A stretch of 11,506 nucleotides of DNA from a bacterium (GTDB lineage: Bacteria; Spirochaetota; Spirochaetia; JABEVK01): NCBI GenBank assembly GCA_021781625.1, contig JAJXWL010000038.1, forward strand, positions 1-11,506. Direction: 5' to 3'. Positions 1 to 7,407 of this stretch are shown here, piece after piece. A program made the translations under genes and the position numbers. The notes beneath the pieces are model-generated. The model searched no databases. It had not been told where the DNA came from and saw only the letters and a list, made by a program, of their open reading frames with translations. Positions within the stretch are counted from its first letter, which is position 1, and each line of letters starts with the position of its first letter.

Positions 1-1046
1 ATAACGTCTTGATTGAAAACCGTCTTACCTCTCTATCAACGGGAAAAGCTTGGGGAGGACGTTTTGACCTCCCCCTGGGAGTCTTTGCCCGGCAAATTAC
101 CAGTGTTTTGGTCAGCGGTCCAACGCTTTTGACCCAGGGGAGCGCAGGGGCTCACGAGAAGTGGGTGTTCCCGCTAAAGGCCGAGGACTACGCTGGGGTG
201 CAAGTCGGGTTTGATGAAACCCAAAGTGCTTACCAAGGCCATACTCAAACGGTCAGTGCCGGAGGGGCCGGGGTGACCTGGTCATGGAACCGCGATACCT
301 TAGTTCTGCAGGCGACAGCACGGCCCCAAGTGTTTACCAACGATGGGGCGATTCTTCCCGATGTGCCGGCCTCGTTGTCGGCGATTTGGAATACGTCGTG
401 GTCAAAGGTATTTGCCACTGCGGCCCATACGGTTCGAGACCCAGTGTTAGACGAGCAGTTTAACTTATACGGCTCCTCCTGGTTTACCGAAAACCCCCAT
501 CTGAACCCCGAAACGGGAACCCTGTATGATGCCGGGGTGCAGGTCTTTGGGACCCAGGGTCTTTCGCATTGGTCTCTAGAAGTCGACCCCACGTATCTCC
601 TTTTGAATAACGAGATCGCGTACAACGGCACAGAAAACGTTAACCTGGCGGGCACTTCGACCCACCTGTTGCTGGTGGTTAAAGCGGCGTACAAAGTGGC
701 TTGGCTCAAGGGCACGGCCTCGTACACCTATACGGATGCTCGGGATTCTTCGGGGACCGAGTTGCCGCTCATCTCGGCGCATACAGTTCGACTGGGTGCA
801 GAAAGTCGTTGGGGCGGTGTCGCTTGGACGTGGTTTTCCTCGTACCAAGCCATGGGGACTACCGACGTTGTCTCGGCTCGAAATCAGGTGGAGGCTTGGG
901 CGGAAGTGCCCTTGAACTCAGGCTGGAGCCTAACCGCCAAAGCCCATAACCTCTTGGACGATCGAACGCCCTCGGAAGTTTACTATGGCGGGTGGTACCC
1001 CACCGAGGCCCGTACCCTTTCTTTGGGATTTTCGTGCCAATTCTAA
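1..1046 (+). CDS. TonB-dependent outer-membrane receptor, C-terminal part (5' end outside window)
   Basis: This is the 3' part of a gene for a TonB-dependent receptor, an outer-membrane beta-barrel that imports a bound substrate using energy from TonB. The reading frame is open from the first base, so the true start and plug domain lie upstream; the TTG at position 9 is not a credible start. The visible protein has alternating hydrophobic and polar strands typical of a barrel. A receptor-like segment near bases 430-540 contains the NPHLNPETG stretch, resembling the 'NP-x-L-x-PE' strand motif of BtuB/FepA-like barrels. The last strand ends in SLGFSCQF, and a C-terminal Phe is the usual barrel-assembly signal. 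The substrate cannot be read from this part. The following TonB-domain gene overlaps it by 13 bp and a GH1 glycosidase comes next, so a glycoside or a vitamin-type ligand are both possible. The family call is fairly secure; the ligand is unknown. Confidence 0.8.
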   Translation, partial: NVLIENRLTSLSTGKAWGGRFDLPLGVFARQITSVLVSGPTLLTQGSAGAHEKWVFPLKAEDYAGVQVGFDETQSAYQGHTQTVSAGGAGVTWSWNRDTLVLQATARPQVFTNDGAILPDVPASLSAIWNTSWSKVFATAAHTVRDPVLDEQFNLYGSSWFTENPHLNPETGTLYDAGVQVFGTQGLSHWSLEVDPTYLLLNNEIAYNGTENVNLAGTSTHLLLVVKAAYKVAWLKGTASYTYTDARDSSGTELPLISAHTVRLGAESRWGGVAWTWFSSYQAMGTTDVVSARNQVEAWAEVPLNSGWSLTAKAHNLLDDRTPSEVYYGGWYPTEARTLSLGFSCQF

Positions 1047-1444
1047 AAGTTTTTGCCCTAACGGCTCTATTAACACTGACGGGAATCTTGGCTGTGTCGG
1101 GCGAATCGCTCACCAGCCAAATTCCCTGGCGACCGGTTTGGGAACAGCATGAGGTCCATGAGAATCCTCGAGCGATTCAGGTTATAACCCAGGGCCACTT
1201 TGTGTACCCCTGGGCCCTGCGCCGTGCCGGGGTAGAAGGAACGGTCGTGCTGTTGTTGACCCTGGGCCCGGGTGGTCAAGTGCTAGGGGAAAAGGTCGAG
1301 CGTTCCAGCGGACAAGTTTTGCTGGATCAAGCCGCACTTCAGGGTGCGGCCCAGTTTGTGTATTCTGCCGACCCCAGCCAACCGCTCCGACAGACCTCTC
1401 TTGAAGTTAACTTTTTCTTGAAAAACCCTCAAAAACTAAAGTAA
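1034..1444 (+). CDS. Short TonB C-terminal-domain protein with N-terminal signal or anchor
   Basis: The product is about 136 residues. After the start, PILKVFALTALLTLTGILAV forms one hydrophobic segment, either a signal peptide or a membrane anchor. The C-terminal half matches the TonB C-terminal domain: YPWALRRAGVEGTV, then a G-G-Q-V turn, then RSSGQVLLDQAAL and a final strand LEVNFFL. This fold normally contacts the TonB box of outer-membrane receptors. I chose the GTG at 1034 because it places the hydrophobic segment at the N-terminus; an in-frame GTG at 992 would add 14 residues lying inside the receptor gene. The Shine-Dalgarno (TTGGGA) is weak, and the 13-bp overlap suggests translational coupling. 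The protein lacks the long Pro/Lys-rich spacer of classical TonB, so whether it can span the periplasm is doubtful. It may be a dedicated partner of the receptor just upstream. Confidence 0.75.
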   Translation: MPILKVFALTALLTLTGILAVSGESLTSQIPWRPVWEQHEVHENPRAIQVITQGHFVYPWALRRAGVEGTVVLLLTLGPGGQVLGEKVERSSGQVLLDQAALQGAAQFVYSADPSQPLRQTSLEVNFFLKNPQKLK

Positions 1445-1486
1445 TCGATTGCTGTTTGCCTTGTCATGGGACTCATTTCCCCCTAA

Positions 1487-2854
<1,368 letters not shown>

Positions 2855-2875
2855 ACCGGTTTTAGGAGGCGGCCC

Positions 2876-3586
2876 TTGGAGTCAGCGTTTCGTCAGGAGG
2901 AAGCCCTGGTCTTGGCCAGCGGCGGGCAAGACTCGACGACCTGTCTGTATTGGGCTGTGCGCCAGTTTGCCCGGGTGCATGCGATTGCCTTTGTCTACGG
3001 GCAAAAGCACGAAGCCGAAGTGGCCGCTGGTCAAAAAATCTGCGACCGCTTGGGGGTTGACCTCAAGGTGGTCGACTTAAGTTTTATGACTCAAGTGGCC
3101 GAATCCGCCCTGTTCAAAGGCCCAGCTTCGGTGAATGCCCCGCACGCTCTGGCGCGTGATGTGCCCGCCAGTTTTGTCCCTTACCGCAATTTACTTTTTT
3201 TAACGGTAGCTGCGCAGTGGGCTTCCACTTTGCGGTTGCGTCACCTCGTGACAGGGGTTTGTCAGGCCGATTCCTCAGGCTACGCGGATTGTCGTGACGT
3301 CTTTGTCAAAGCGGCCCAAGCCACCTTGAATTTGGCCACAGACTTTCCTGACTTGGGGGTGATTGTTCATACTCCCCTCATGTGGCTAACGAAGGCCAAA
3401 GAGTTTGCCTTGGCCGAAGAACTCGGTTGCCTGGACGTGATTTTAGAAGACACGATGACGTGTTACCACGGTTCAACTCAGCGCCAAGCGTACGGGCTGG
3501 GATGTGGGGAGTGTCCAGCGTGCCAACTACGCCGAAAAGGTTGGGAAGAATATCAACGTTCTAAAGAAGATCAACAGCATGCCTGA
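2876..3586 (+). CDS. queC: 7-cyano-7-deazaguanine synthase QueC
   Basis: QueC converts 7-carboxy-7-deazaguanine to preQ0 using ATP and ammonia, a step in queuosine tRNA modification. The 236-residue protein is the usual length. It has the N-type ATP-pyrophosphatase P-loop SGGQDS at residues 15-20, the segment FVPYRNLLFL mid-protein, and a C-terminal zinc site with Cys196, Cys210, Cys213 and Cys216 in the CGECPAC-QLR context. The start is TTG at 2876, supported by TAGGAGG about six bases upstream; no ATG in a suitable place would keep the P-loop in its normal N-terminal position. The gene follows the GH1 gene by 21 bp and overlaps recQ by 8 bp, so it is probably co-transcribed with both. No other queuosine gene (queD, queE, queF) is in the window. 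Confidence 0.95.
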   Translation: MESAFRQEEALVLASGGQDSTTCLYWAVRQFARVHAIAFVYGQKHEAEVAAGQKICDRLGVDLKVVDLSFMTQVAESALFKGPASVNAPHALARDVPASFVPYRNLLFLTVAAQWASTLRLRHLVTGVCQADSSGYADCRDVFVKAAQATLNLATDFPDLGVIVHTPLMWLTKAKEFALAEELGCLDVILEDTMTCYHGSTQRQAYGLGCGECPACQLRRKGWEEYQRSKEDQQHA

Positions 3587-5378
3587 CCCTCAACATGTTC
3601 TTCAAAGTGTTTTTGGTTACGAACGTTTTCATCCTCTGCAAGAAAAAGTCATTTCGCATGTCTTGAACGGAAAGGACGCCTTGGTTTTGATGCCCACGGG
3701 GGGAGGTAAGTCCTTGTGCTACCAAATCCCCGCTTTGTGCCAACAGGGCTTAACTTTGGTCGTGAGTCCCCTGGTCGCCCTACAACGTGACCAAACTGCA
3801 GCCCTGGCGGCCAACGGGGTGGCCGCGGCGGTGTTGAATAGTTCGCAGTCCCAGGAAGAAGCTCAAGCTGTCTTAAACGACTTGGCTCAAGGAAAAATCA
3901 AACTTTTGTATATCAGTCCTGAAAAGCTGTTTTCAGGTTGGACAACAACTCGCTTGGCTATGTGGAAAGTCACCTTGATTGCCGTGGACGAGGCCCATTG
4001 TATTTCTTTTTGGGGGCATGATTTTAGACCCGAGTACACGCAGTTGGGCCGTTTGCGTGACCTGTTGCCTGGAGTACCGATGATGGCCCTGACCGCTACC
4101 GCCGACCCTGCCATTCGCCGGGATATTCTCCAGCAATTGTCGATTGACGAAGGTTCGGTCTTTCAATCGAGCTTTGACCGTCCCAATTTGCGCCTGGCTG
4201 TCTTACCGGGGCAAAAACGCTTTGAACGGCTGGTGGATTTTTTAAAAAAACGCCCTGACCAAGCTGGTATTATTTATTGCCTTAGCCGCGCAGAAACCGA
4301 ACGCTTAGCCGATAAGCTTTTGCAGTTAGGGTATCCAGCGGACGCCTACCACGCCGGTCTAGGCCCAGGGGCCCGAAACCAGATTCAAGATGCTTTTCTT
4401 AAAGATGAGACCACGATTATGTGCGCAACGGTTGCCTTTGGTATGGGGATCGATAAAAGCAACGTGCGTTGGGTCGTGCACTGGAACTTACCCAAAAATC
4501 TTGAAGGGTTTTACCAAGAAATTGGCCGGGCAGGTCGAGATGGACTCCCTTCAGATACTGTGCTGTTTTATAGCTACGCCGATGTGGTTCAACAACTGAA
4601 GTTCTTGGATGAGGCTAACCCCGACCGCCGTGAACTCTTAGCGGCAAAACTAGAACGGATGAAGCAGTACGCCGAGTCTTTTTTGTGCCGACGCCGTGTC
4701 CTATTGAGTTATTTTGGCGAAACCCTCGATAAAGACTGCGGCCATTGCGATGTGTGCGAAAACCCACCTCAGAAAATTGAAGGGACGATTACCGCCCAAA
4801 AGTTTCTTTCGGCCGTTTTCCGCACGGAAGGCAAGGCCACATTGCGTCAATGTGCGATGATCTTACGGGGAAGTCACGCTCAAGATATTTTAGTAAACAA
4901 TTGGCACACGCTGAAAACTTTTGGTGTTGGCAAAGAACTCAAGTTTGAAGAGTGGATGGAGTACGGCTCACAGCTGATTAACGCCGGGTATGCGGCTGTC
5001 GCCTACGACCAAAAGATGACCCTGCACTTAACGCCTTTGTCGGCCCCGGTTCTGAAAGGTGAAAAGGTCGTAAAGTTAGTTAAGTTCATTTCCAACGAAG
5101 AGAAAAAAGCCGTAGCCCTGGAACCAAAGCTAGCCGCTGAGGGAGAAGGGGACCCGGAACTCTTGAAACACCTCAAAGCTCTGCGAAAAAGACTGGCCGA
5201 CGAACAGGAGGTCCCCGCCTACGTCATCTTTAGCGACAAATCGTTGAAAGATATGGCGTGGAAAGTGCCCGTGAGTACTCTGGAGTTTCGTCGTGTTCAC
5301 GGGGTTGGTGAGGTCAAAGCTGGAGCCTACGGGGAAATCTTTGTGGGGGCGATTCAGGATTGGCTAGCGTCAAAGTAA
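3579..5378 (+). CDS. recQ: ATP-dependent DNA helicase RecQ
   Basis: RecQ is a 3'-5' superfamily 2 DNA helicase acting in recombination and fork repair. The product is 599 residues, close to the E. coli enzyme, with all three expected parts. The helicase core has motif 0 (FGY at 12-14, Gln21), Walker A MPTGGGKS with Lys44, the DEAH box at 137-140, and motif VI QEIGRAGRDG. The RQC zinc site is Cys370, Cys387, Cys390 and Cys393. An HRDC domain fills about the last 70 residues. I chose the ATG at 3579 because the domain begins directly there; a longer frame from 3504 would lie inside queC. ATGCCTGA is shared between the recQ start and the queC stop, with only a weak AAAGAAG ribosome site, so translational coupling is likely. 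One oddity is Phe144 in the aromatic-rich loop, where Gln (or Glu) is usual. Confidence 0.97.
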   Translation: MPDPQHVLQSVFGYERFHPLQEKVISHVLNGKDALVLMPTGGGKSLCYQIPALCQQGLTLVVSPLVALQRDQTAALAANGVAAAVLNSSQSQEEAQAVLNDLAQGKIKLLYISPEKLFSGWTTTRLAMWKVTLIAVDEAHCISFWGHDFRPEYTQLGRLRDLLPGVPMMALTATADPAIRRDILQQLSIDEGSVFQSSFDRPNLRLAVLPGQKRFERLVDFLKKRPDQAGIIYCLSRAETERLADKLLQLGYPADAYHAGLGPGARNQIQDAFLKDETTIMCATVAFGMGIDKSNVRWVVHWNLPKNLEGFYQEIGRAGRDGLPSDTVLFYSYADVVQQLKFLDEANPDRRELLAAKLERMKQYAESFLCRRRVLLSYFGETLDKDCGHCDVCENPPQKIEGTITAQKFLSAVFRTEGKATLRQCAMILRGSHAQDILVNNWHTLKTFGVGKELKFEEWMEYGSQLINAGYAAVAYDQKMTLHLTPLSAPVLKGEKVVKLVKFISNEEKKAVALEPKLAAEGEGDPELLKHLKALRKRLADEQEVPAYVIFSDKSLKDMAWKVPVSTLEFRRVHGVGEVKAGAYGEIFVGAIQDWLASK

Positions 5379-5414
5379 TCAGGCGTTATCCTAACTAATG
5401 ATGAATCGGTTTAT

Positions 5415-5438
5415 ATAATTGCTCTATAGCGCAATTAT
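5415..5438. promoter_or_regulatory. Near-perfect 24-bp palindromic operator upstream of the HTH-Fic operon
   Basis: Arms ATAATTGC (5415-5422) and GCAATTAT (5431-5438) are perfect inverted repeats. They share their centre (5426.5) with the inner palindrome CTATAG at 5424-5429, so 11 of 12 base pairs match; only 5423/5430 break the symmetry. It lies just upstream of the predicted -35 box. A further half-site ATTGC recurs at 5451 and 5461, ten bases apart, next to and overlapping the -10 box. The obvious candidate ligand is the helix-turn-helix protein encoded directly downstream, acting as an autorepressor as in most toxin-antitoxin operons. The symmetry is seen directly; the binding is inferred. 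Confidence 0.6.
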
Positions 5439-5441
5439 GTA

Positions 5442-5477
5442 TTTACAAATATTGCGTTATATTGCATAATCATTCTC
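5442..5477 (+). promoter_or_regulatory. Sigma-70-type promoter giving a probable leaderless mRNA
   Basis: TTTACA at 5442-5447 and CATAAT at 5465-5470 are separated by exactly 17 bases, and each differs from consensus at one position. The expected transcription start, about seven bases after the -10 box, falls on or next to the ATG at 5478. No Shine-Dalgarno is visible before that ATG, which fits translation of a leaderless message. ATTGC repeats at 5451 and 5461 flank or overlap the -10 box and could be repressor sites. Confidence 0.55.
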
Positions 5478-5936
5478 ATGAAAGCAGACCTAAAAGCTAT
5501 TATCCAACGCCAAGTCGAGTCCATGCTGACCCCATGGAGAAACCCATTACCCCGAACCCCCCCAAAGGGTTGGATCAAAGCCCTTCGGGAAGGCCTTGGG
5601 ATGCCAGCCAGTTATCTAGCTAGGATCATGGATGTTGAACAATCTACGATAAAACGCTACGAGGAAGCCGAGGCCAGTGCCACCATCAGTTTGAAGACTC
5701 TCCTGAAAGTCGCCGAAGCCTTGGGCTGTGAACTGAAATATGCCTTAGTCCCTAAGATCCCCATTGATAAGATGATTGAAGAACGAGCTATCCAGGTTAC
5801 AGAGAACCGAATGAAATCAGTGTCCCACACTATGGCATTGGAGGATCAATCTACAGGTGAAGAAGAACGGAATGCCTTGGTCGCTGATCAAGTCAAGGCA
5901 CTCTTGGGAGGGGCAAGGCGAGACTTATGGCGCTGA
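5478..5936 (+). CDS. Helix-turn-helix protein, mobile mystery protein A family (putative antitoxin/repressor)
   Basis: The product has 152 residues. An N-terminal helix (1-20) leads into an XRE-like helix-turn-helix at about 31-90: PPKGWIKALREGLGM, then YLARIMDVEQSTIKRYEEAE, then SLKTLLKVAEALGCELKYALVP. This layout, including the PP-x-GWI lead and the LGC-x-L-x-YALVP end, matches what I know as 'mobile mystery protein A', a family found beside a Fic-domain 'protein B' in mobile contexts. The C-terminal tail (95-152) is charged and probably helical. The ATG at 5478 is preferred over Met16 because family members keep the N-terminal helix. It overlaps the Fic gene by 10 bp. Its likely role is to repress its own promoter, using the palindrome upstream, and perhaps to restrain the Fic partner; the role as antitoxin is inference. 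I could not find a clear Fic-inhibitory S/T-x3-E-G/N motif in it. Confidence 0.8.
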   Translation: MKADLKAIIQRQVESMLTPWRNPLPRTPPKGWIKALREGLGMPASYLARIMDVEQSTIKRYEEAEASATISLKTLLKVAEALGCELKYALVPKIPIDKMIEERAIQVTENRMKSVSHTMALEDQSTGEEERNALVADQVKALLGGARRDLWR

Positions 5937-6514
5937 AACCCGAGTATGCGCCAGGTGCAACTCCCCTTTCAACCGAAGAAATGCAAGGTTTGATCCCATC
6001 CTTTGTTACAACCCAGGGGGCCTTGAATGAGTTCGAGCAGGCAAATATCTTGCACGGCATGGCTTGGGCTACAAAATCCAGGCGGGACATACTGACGGAA
6101 AAGTTTATTCAGGATCTTCACAAGCAAATGTTTGGGGAAACCTGGAAGTGGGCTGGAAAATATCGCACAAGCGACAAGAACATCGGCTGTCCGTATTGGG
6201 ATGTGCCCATGAAAGTTGTGGAATTGTTGAGGAATACTCATGCGATGTTGATTAGTCTTTCTATTCCAGCAGACGAAATTGCCATACGATTCCACCATAA
6301 ACTGGTATCCATCCACCCATTTCCCAATGGGAACGGTCGACATTCCCGCTTGATGGCGGATCTTTTGATAAAACGGCTGGGTGGATGTTTCTTTAGCTGG
6401 GGTGGGAATGTTGATTTGGTATCCCCCTCGATAACGCGAAGCCAATACTTGTCTGCCTTGCGTAGGGCAGATAACAACGATATTAGCTCATTGCTAGTAT
6501 TCGCCAGAAAGTAG
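5927..6514 (+). CDS. Fic-domain protein, mobile mystery protein B family (putative toxin)
   Basis: The product has 195 residues. The Fic core motif HPFPNGNGRHSR is at residues 130-141, with catalytic His130 and the phosphate-binding GNGR. Upstream, KQMFGETWKWAGKYRTSDKNIG (about 66-87) matches the Fic flap and target-docking region, and EFEQANILHGMAWA (35-48) the N-terminal helix. Fic enzymes usually transfer AMP from ATP to a hydroxyl on a target protein. Here Asn134 stands where most Fic motifs have Asp/Glu, the residue that holds the metal. The family match is to 'mobile mystery protein B', the usual partner of the upstream gene. Translation is probably coupled: the ATG lies within the end of the upstream gene, with GGGAGGGG and AAGGCGAG just before. 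No S/T-x3-E-G/N self-inhibition motif is evident. Toxicity and target are unknown. Confidence 0.88.
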   Translation: MALKPEYAPGATPLSTEEMQGLIPSFVTTQGALNEFEQANILHGMAWATKSRRDILTEKFIQDLHKQMFGETWKWAGKYRTSDKNIGCPYWDVPMKVVELLRNTHAMLISLSIPADEIAIRFHHKLVSIHPFPNGNGRHSRLMADLLIKRLGGCFFSWGGNVDLVSPSITRSQYLSALRRADNNDISSLLVFARK

Positions 6515-6528
6515 TTTTAGAACAATGA

Positions 6529-6570
6529 AGACAGGATACTGCGCCCTTTAACCTGTCTGGTAAATACCAG
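6529..6570. terminator. Inverted repeats between the two convergent modules (possible bidirectional terminator)
   Basis: AGACAGG (6529-6535) and CCTGTCT (6552-6558) are perfect 7-bp inverted repeats with a 16-nt loop. Overlapping them, CTGGTA (6557-6562) and TACCAG (6565-6570) form a second inverted repeat with only AA between, so the two hairpins are mutually exclusive. They sit between the convergent fic and mntA genes, where a terminator for both strands is expected. No clear T-run follows on either strand, so intrinsic termination is unproven. Confidence 0.3.
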
Positions 6571-6588
6571 CGCGATACAGTAGGTCCG

Positions 6589-6918
6589 TTATGAAGAACG
6601 GGTGATGAATAAAGTTTTGGCGACCTTGTCGATATGCTGACGCAAGGGTAAATAGGTTAAAGTATCGTAGCATTTCAAATCTACTGAAAAAGGCAAACTG
6701 CTATCAGCAAACAGAGTCGATAAATGATCCACGGTTTTTTGACTGAGATTTCCATACAACACCAAATCTAAATCAGAATTGGGGCGAAAATTGTTTTGAG
6801 CACGGGAACCAAATACAGCCACCCTTTCCAATTCTGGGCCGGCACTTGCCACGATATCGTGAATTAAACTCATCTCTTGAGTACTTAAGCCAAATTCAGA
6901 ACCAGGTATATTGCTCAC
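6589..6918 (-). CDS. mntA: MntA-type minimal nucleotidyltransferase (antitoxin of a HEPN/MNT pair)
   Basis: The product has 109 residues and the minimal nucleotidyltransferase fold. The active-site motif is exact: Gly37-Ser38, ten residues, then Asp49-Leu-Asp51, with a third acidic candidate at Asp80 in FSVDLKCYD. In the studied Shewanella pair, MntA adds AMP units to a tyrosine of the HEPN toxin and so inactivates it. This protein is the natural candidate for the same role toward the gene just upstream. The start is GTG at 6918, supported by GGAG six bases before it; the GTG overlaps the hepT stop as GTGA, so the two are translationally coupled. Gene order is toxin first, then antitoxin. The fold call is secure; the antitoxin role is inferred from family and context. 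Confidence 0.88.
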   Translation of the reverse strand: MSNIPGSEFGLSTQEMSLIHDIVASAGPELERVAVFGSRAQNNFRPNSDLDLVLYGNLSQKTVDHLSTLFADSSLPFSVDLKCYDTLTYLPLRQHIDKVAKTLFITRSS

Positions 6919-7328
6919 CAGTCACTCCGAGTTAAGAGAAAATCATCCCATTCTTCAAAAGCCAACACATAACTTGTGCGTAATTCAGCAATAACTTGTT
7001 CAAAATCCTCAAAATTATAGGTGTGTGACATGCGGTTACGGGCATCAAGAGCCGCTTGCCAGATCGACCCTTGATGAATAAGTCCAGCTTCGTAGGCTCG
7101 CCGTATGACCGTGCGTGGGGTTATTTGATCAAGAATCATATTTTCGTATTCCAGATAGTCCTTCATGGATTTCCAGGCCAGTTCCATGGTGTACTCAAAA
7201 CGTTGAATCAGCCCTTCTTTTTCTAATTGGCTTAATTCCCGTTCCTGATCTAGGGCTTCGCGTAGAAGACTAAAGGCTCGACGGTAGTTAACAGCTCGGT
7301 ATTTCCAACGGGGAGTTGGGTCAGTCAT
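6915..7328 (-). CDS. hepT: HepT-type HEPN-domain protein (putative RNase toxin; nucleotidyltransferase substrate-binding family)
   Basis: The product has 137 residues, is all-helical and matches the HI0074-like 'nucleotidyltransferase substrate binding protein' family. The helix FEYTMELAWKSMKDYLE (44-60) is typical, and the HEPN active motif is RNRMSHTY at 97-104, giving both R-N-x3-H and R-x4-H-x-Y. HEPN toxins of this kind cut RNA, and the motif tyrosine is the AMP acceptor in the Shewanella pair. I chose the ATG at 7328 over the GTG at 7334 because AGGAAGG lies five bases before the ATG, while it would directly abut the GTG. It overlaps mntA by 4 bp. Arg97, His102 and Tyr104 are all intact, so the toxin appears functional. 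In this family some members are also described simply as substrate-binding subunits, so toxicity should be treated as inference. Confidence 0.87.
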   Translation of the reverse strand: MTDPTPRWKYRAVNYRRAFSLLREALDQERELSQLEKEGLIQRFEYTMELAWKSMKDYLEYENMILDQITPRTVIRRAYEAGLIHQGSIWQAALDARNRMSHTYNFEDFEQVIAELRTSYVLAFEEWDDFLLTRSDW

Positions 7329-7345
7329 GAGCACCTTCCTGAATT

Positions 7346-7374
7346 ATTTTAGCGAAATCTGAGAAGTCGAGCAA
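7346..7374 (-). promoter_or_regulatory. Candidate promoter for hepT-mntA
   Basis: Read on the - strand, TTGCTC (7374-7369) is followed after 17 bases by TAAAAT (7351-7346). The -10 box matches consensus at five of six positions and the -35 box at three. The predicted start lies shortly before the AGGAAGG ribosome site of hepT. The spacing is good but the -35 box is weak. Confidence 0.35.
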
Positions 7375-7384
7375 ATAGGTGTCC

Positions 7385-7402
7385 TATACTAATTTAAGGA
7401 GG
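7385..7402 (+). promoter_or_regulatory. Candidate -10 box and strong Shine-Dalgarno of the SDR gene
   Basis: TATACT at 7385-7390 is a good -10 box, but no convincing -35 box lies 16-18 bases upstream. AAGGAGG at 7396-7402 is a full Shine-Dalgarno five bases before the ATG at 7408 and fixes the start of the dehydrogenase. If the -10 box is used, the 5' leader is very short and begins close to the Shine-Dalgarno. Confidence 0.35.
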
Positions 7403-7407
7403 ATTCT

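Noticed and set aside
245..727. 160-codon open frame on the - strand inside the receptor gene
   Set aside because: It is antisense to a barrel-like protein, and its composition looks like a shadow of the + strand gene.
3504..3578. Upstream extension of recQ to position 3504
   Set aside because: The extra 25 residues lie inside queC in another frame and are not RecQ-like; the helicase domain starts at the ATG at 3579.
5520..5525. Alternative ATG at 5523 as start of the HTH protein
   Set aside because: It would remove the N-terminal helix expected in the family and has no good ribosome site; the ATG at 5478 fits the promoter and family length better.
5969..6445. 158-codon open frame on the - strand opposite the Fic gene
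   Set aside because: It lies wholly antisense to a gene with a clear Fic motif, has no visible ribosome site and gives no recognisable protein.
6586..6601. CCGTT/AACGG inverted repeat spanning the mntA stop codon
   Set aside because: The stem is only 5 bp with no T-run, so it is too weak to call a terminator on its own.
5388..7394. CCTAACTAAT near 5390 and CCTATACTAAT near 7384 as possible attachment-site repeats flanking the accessory block
   Set aside because: They are not identical, are short and AT-rich, and no integrase or transposase is present; chance similarity is likely.
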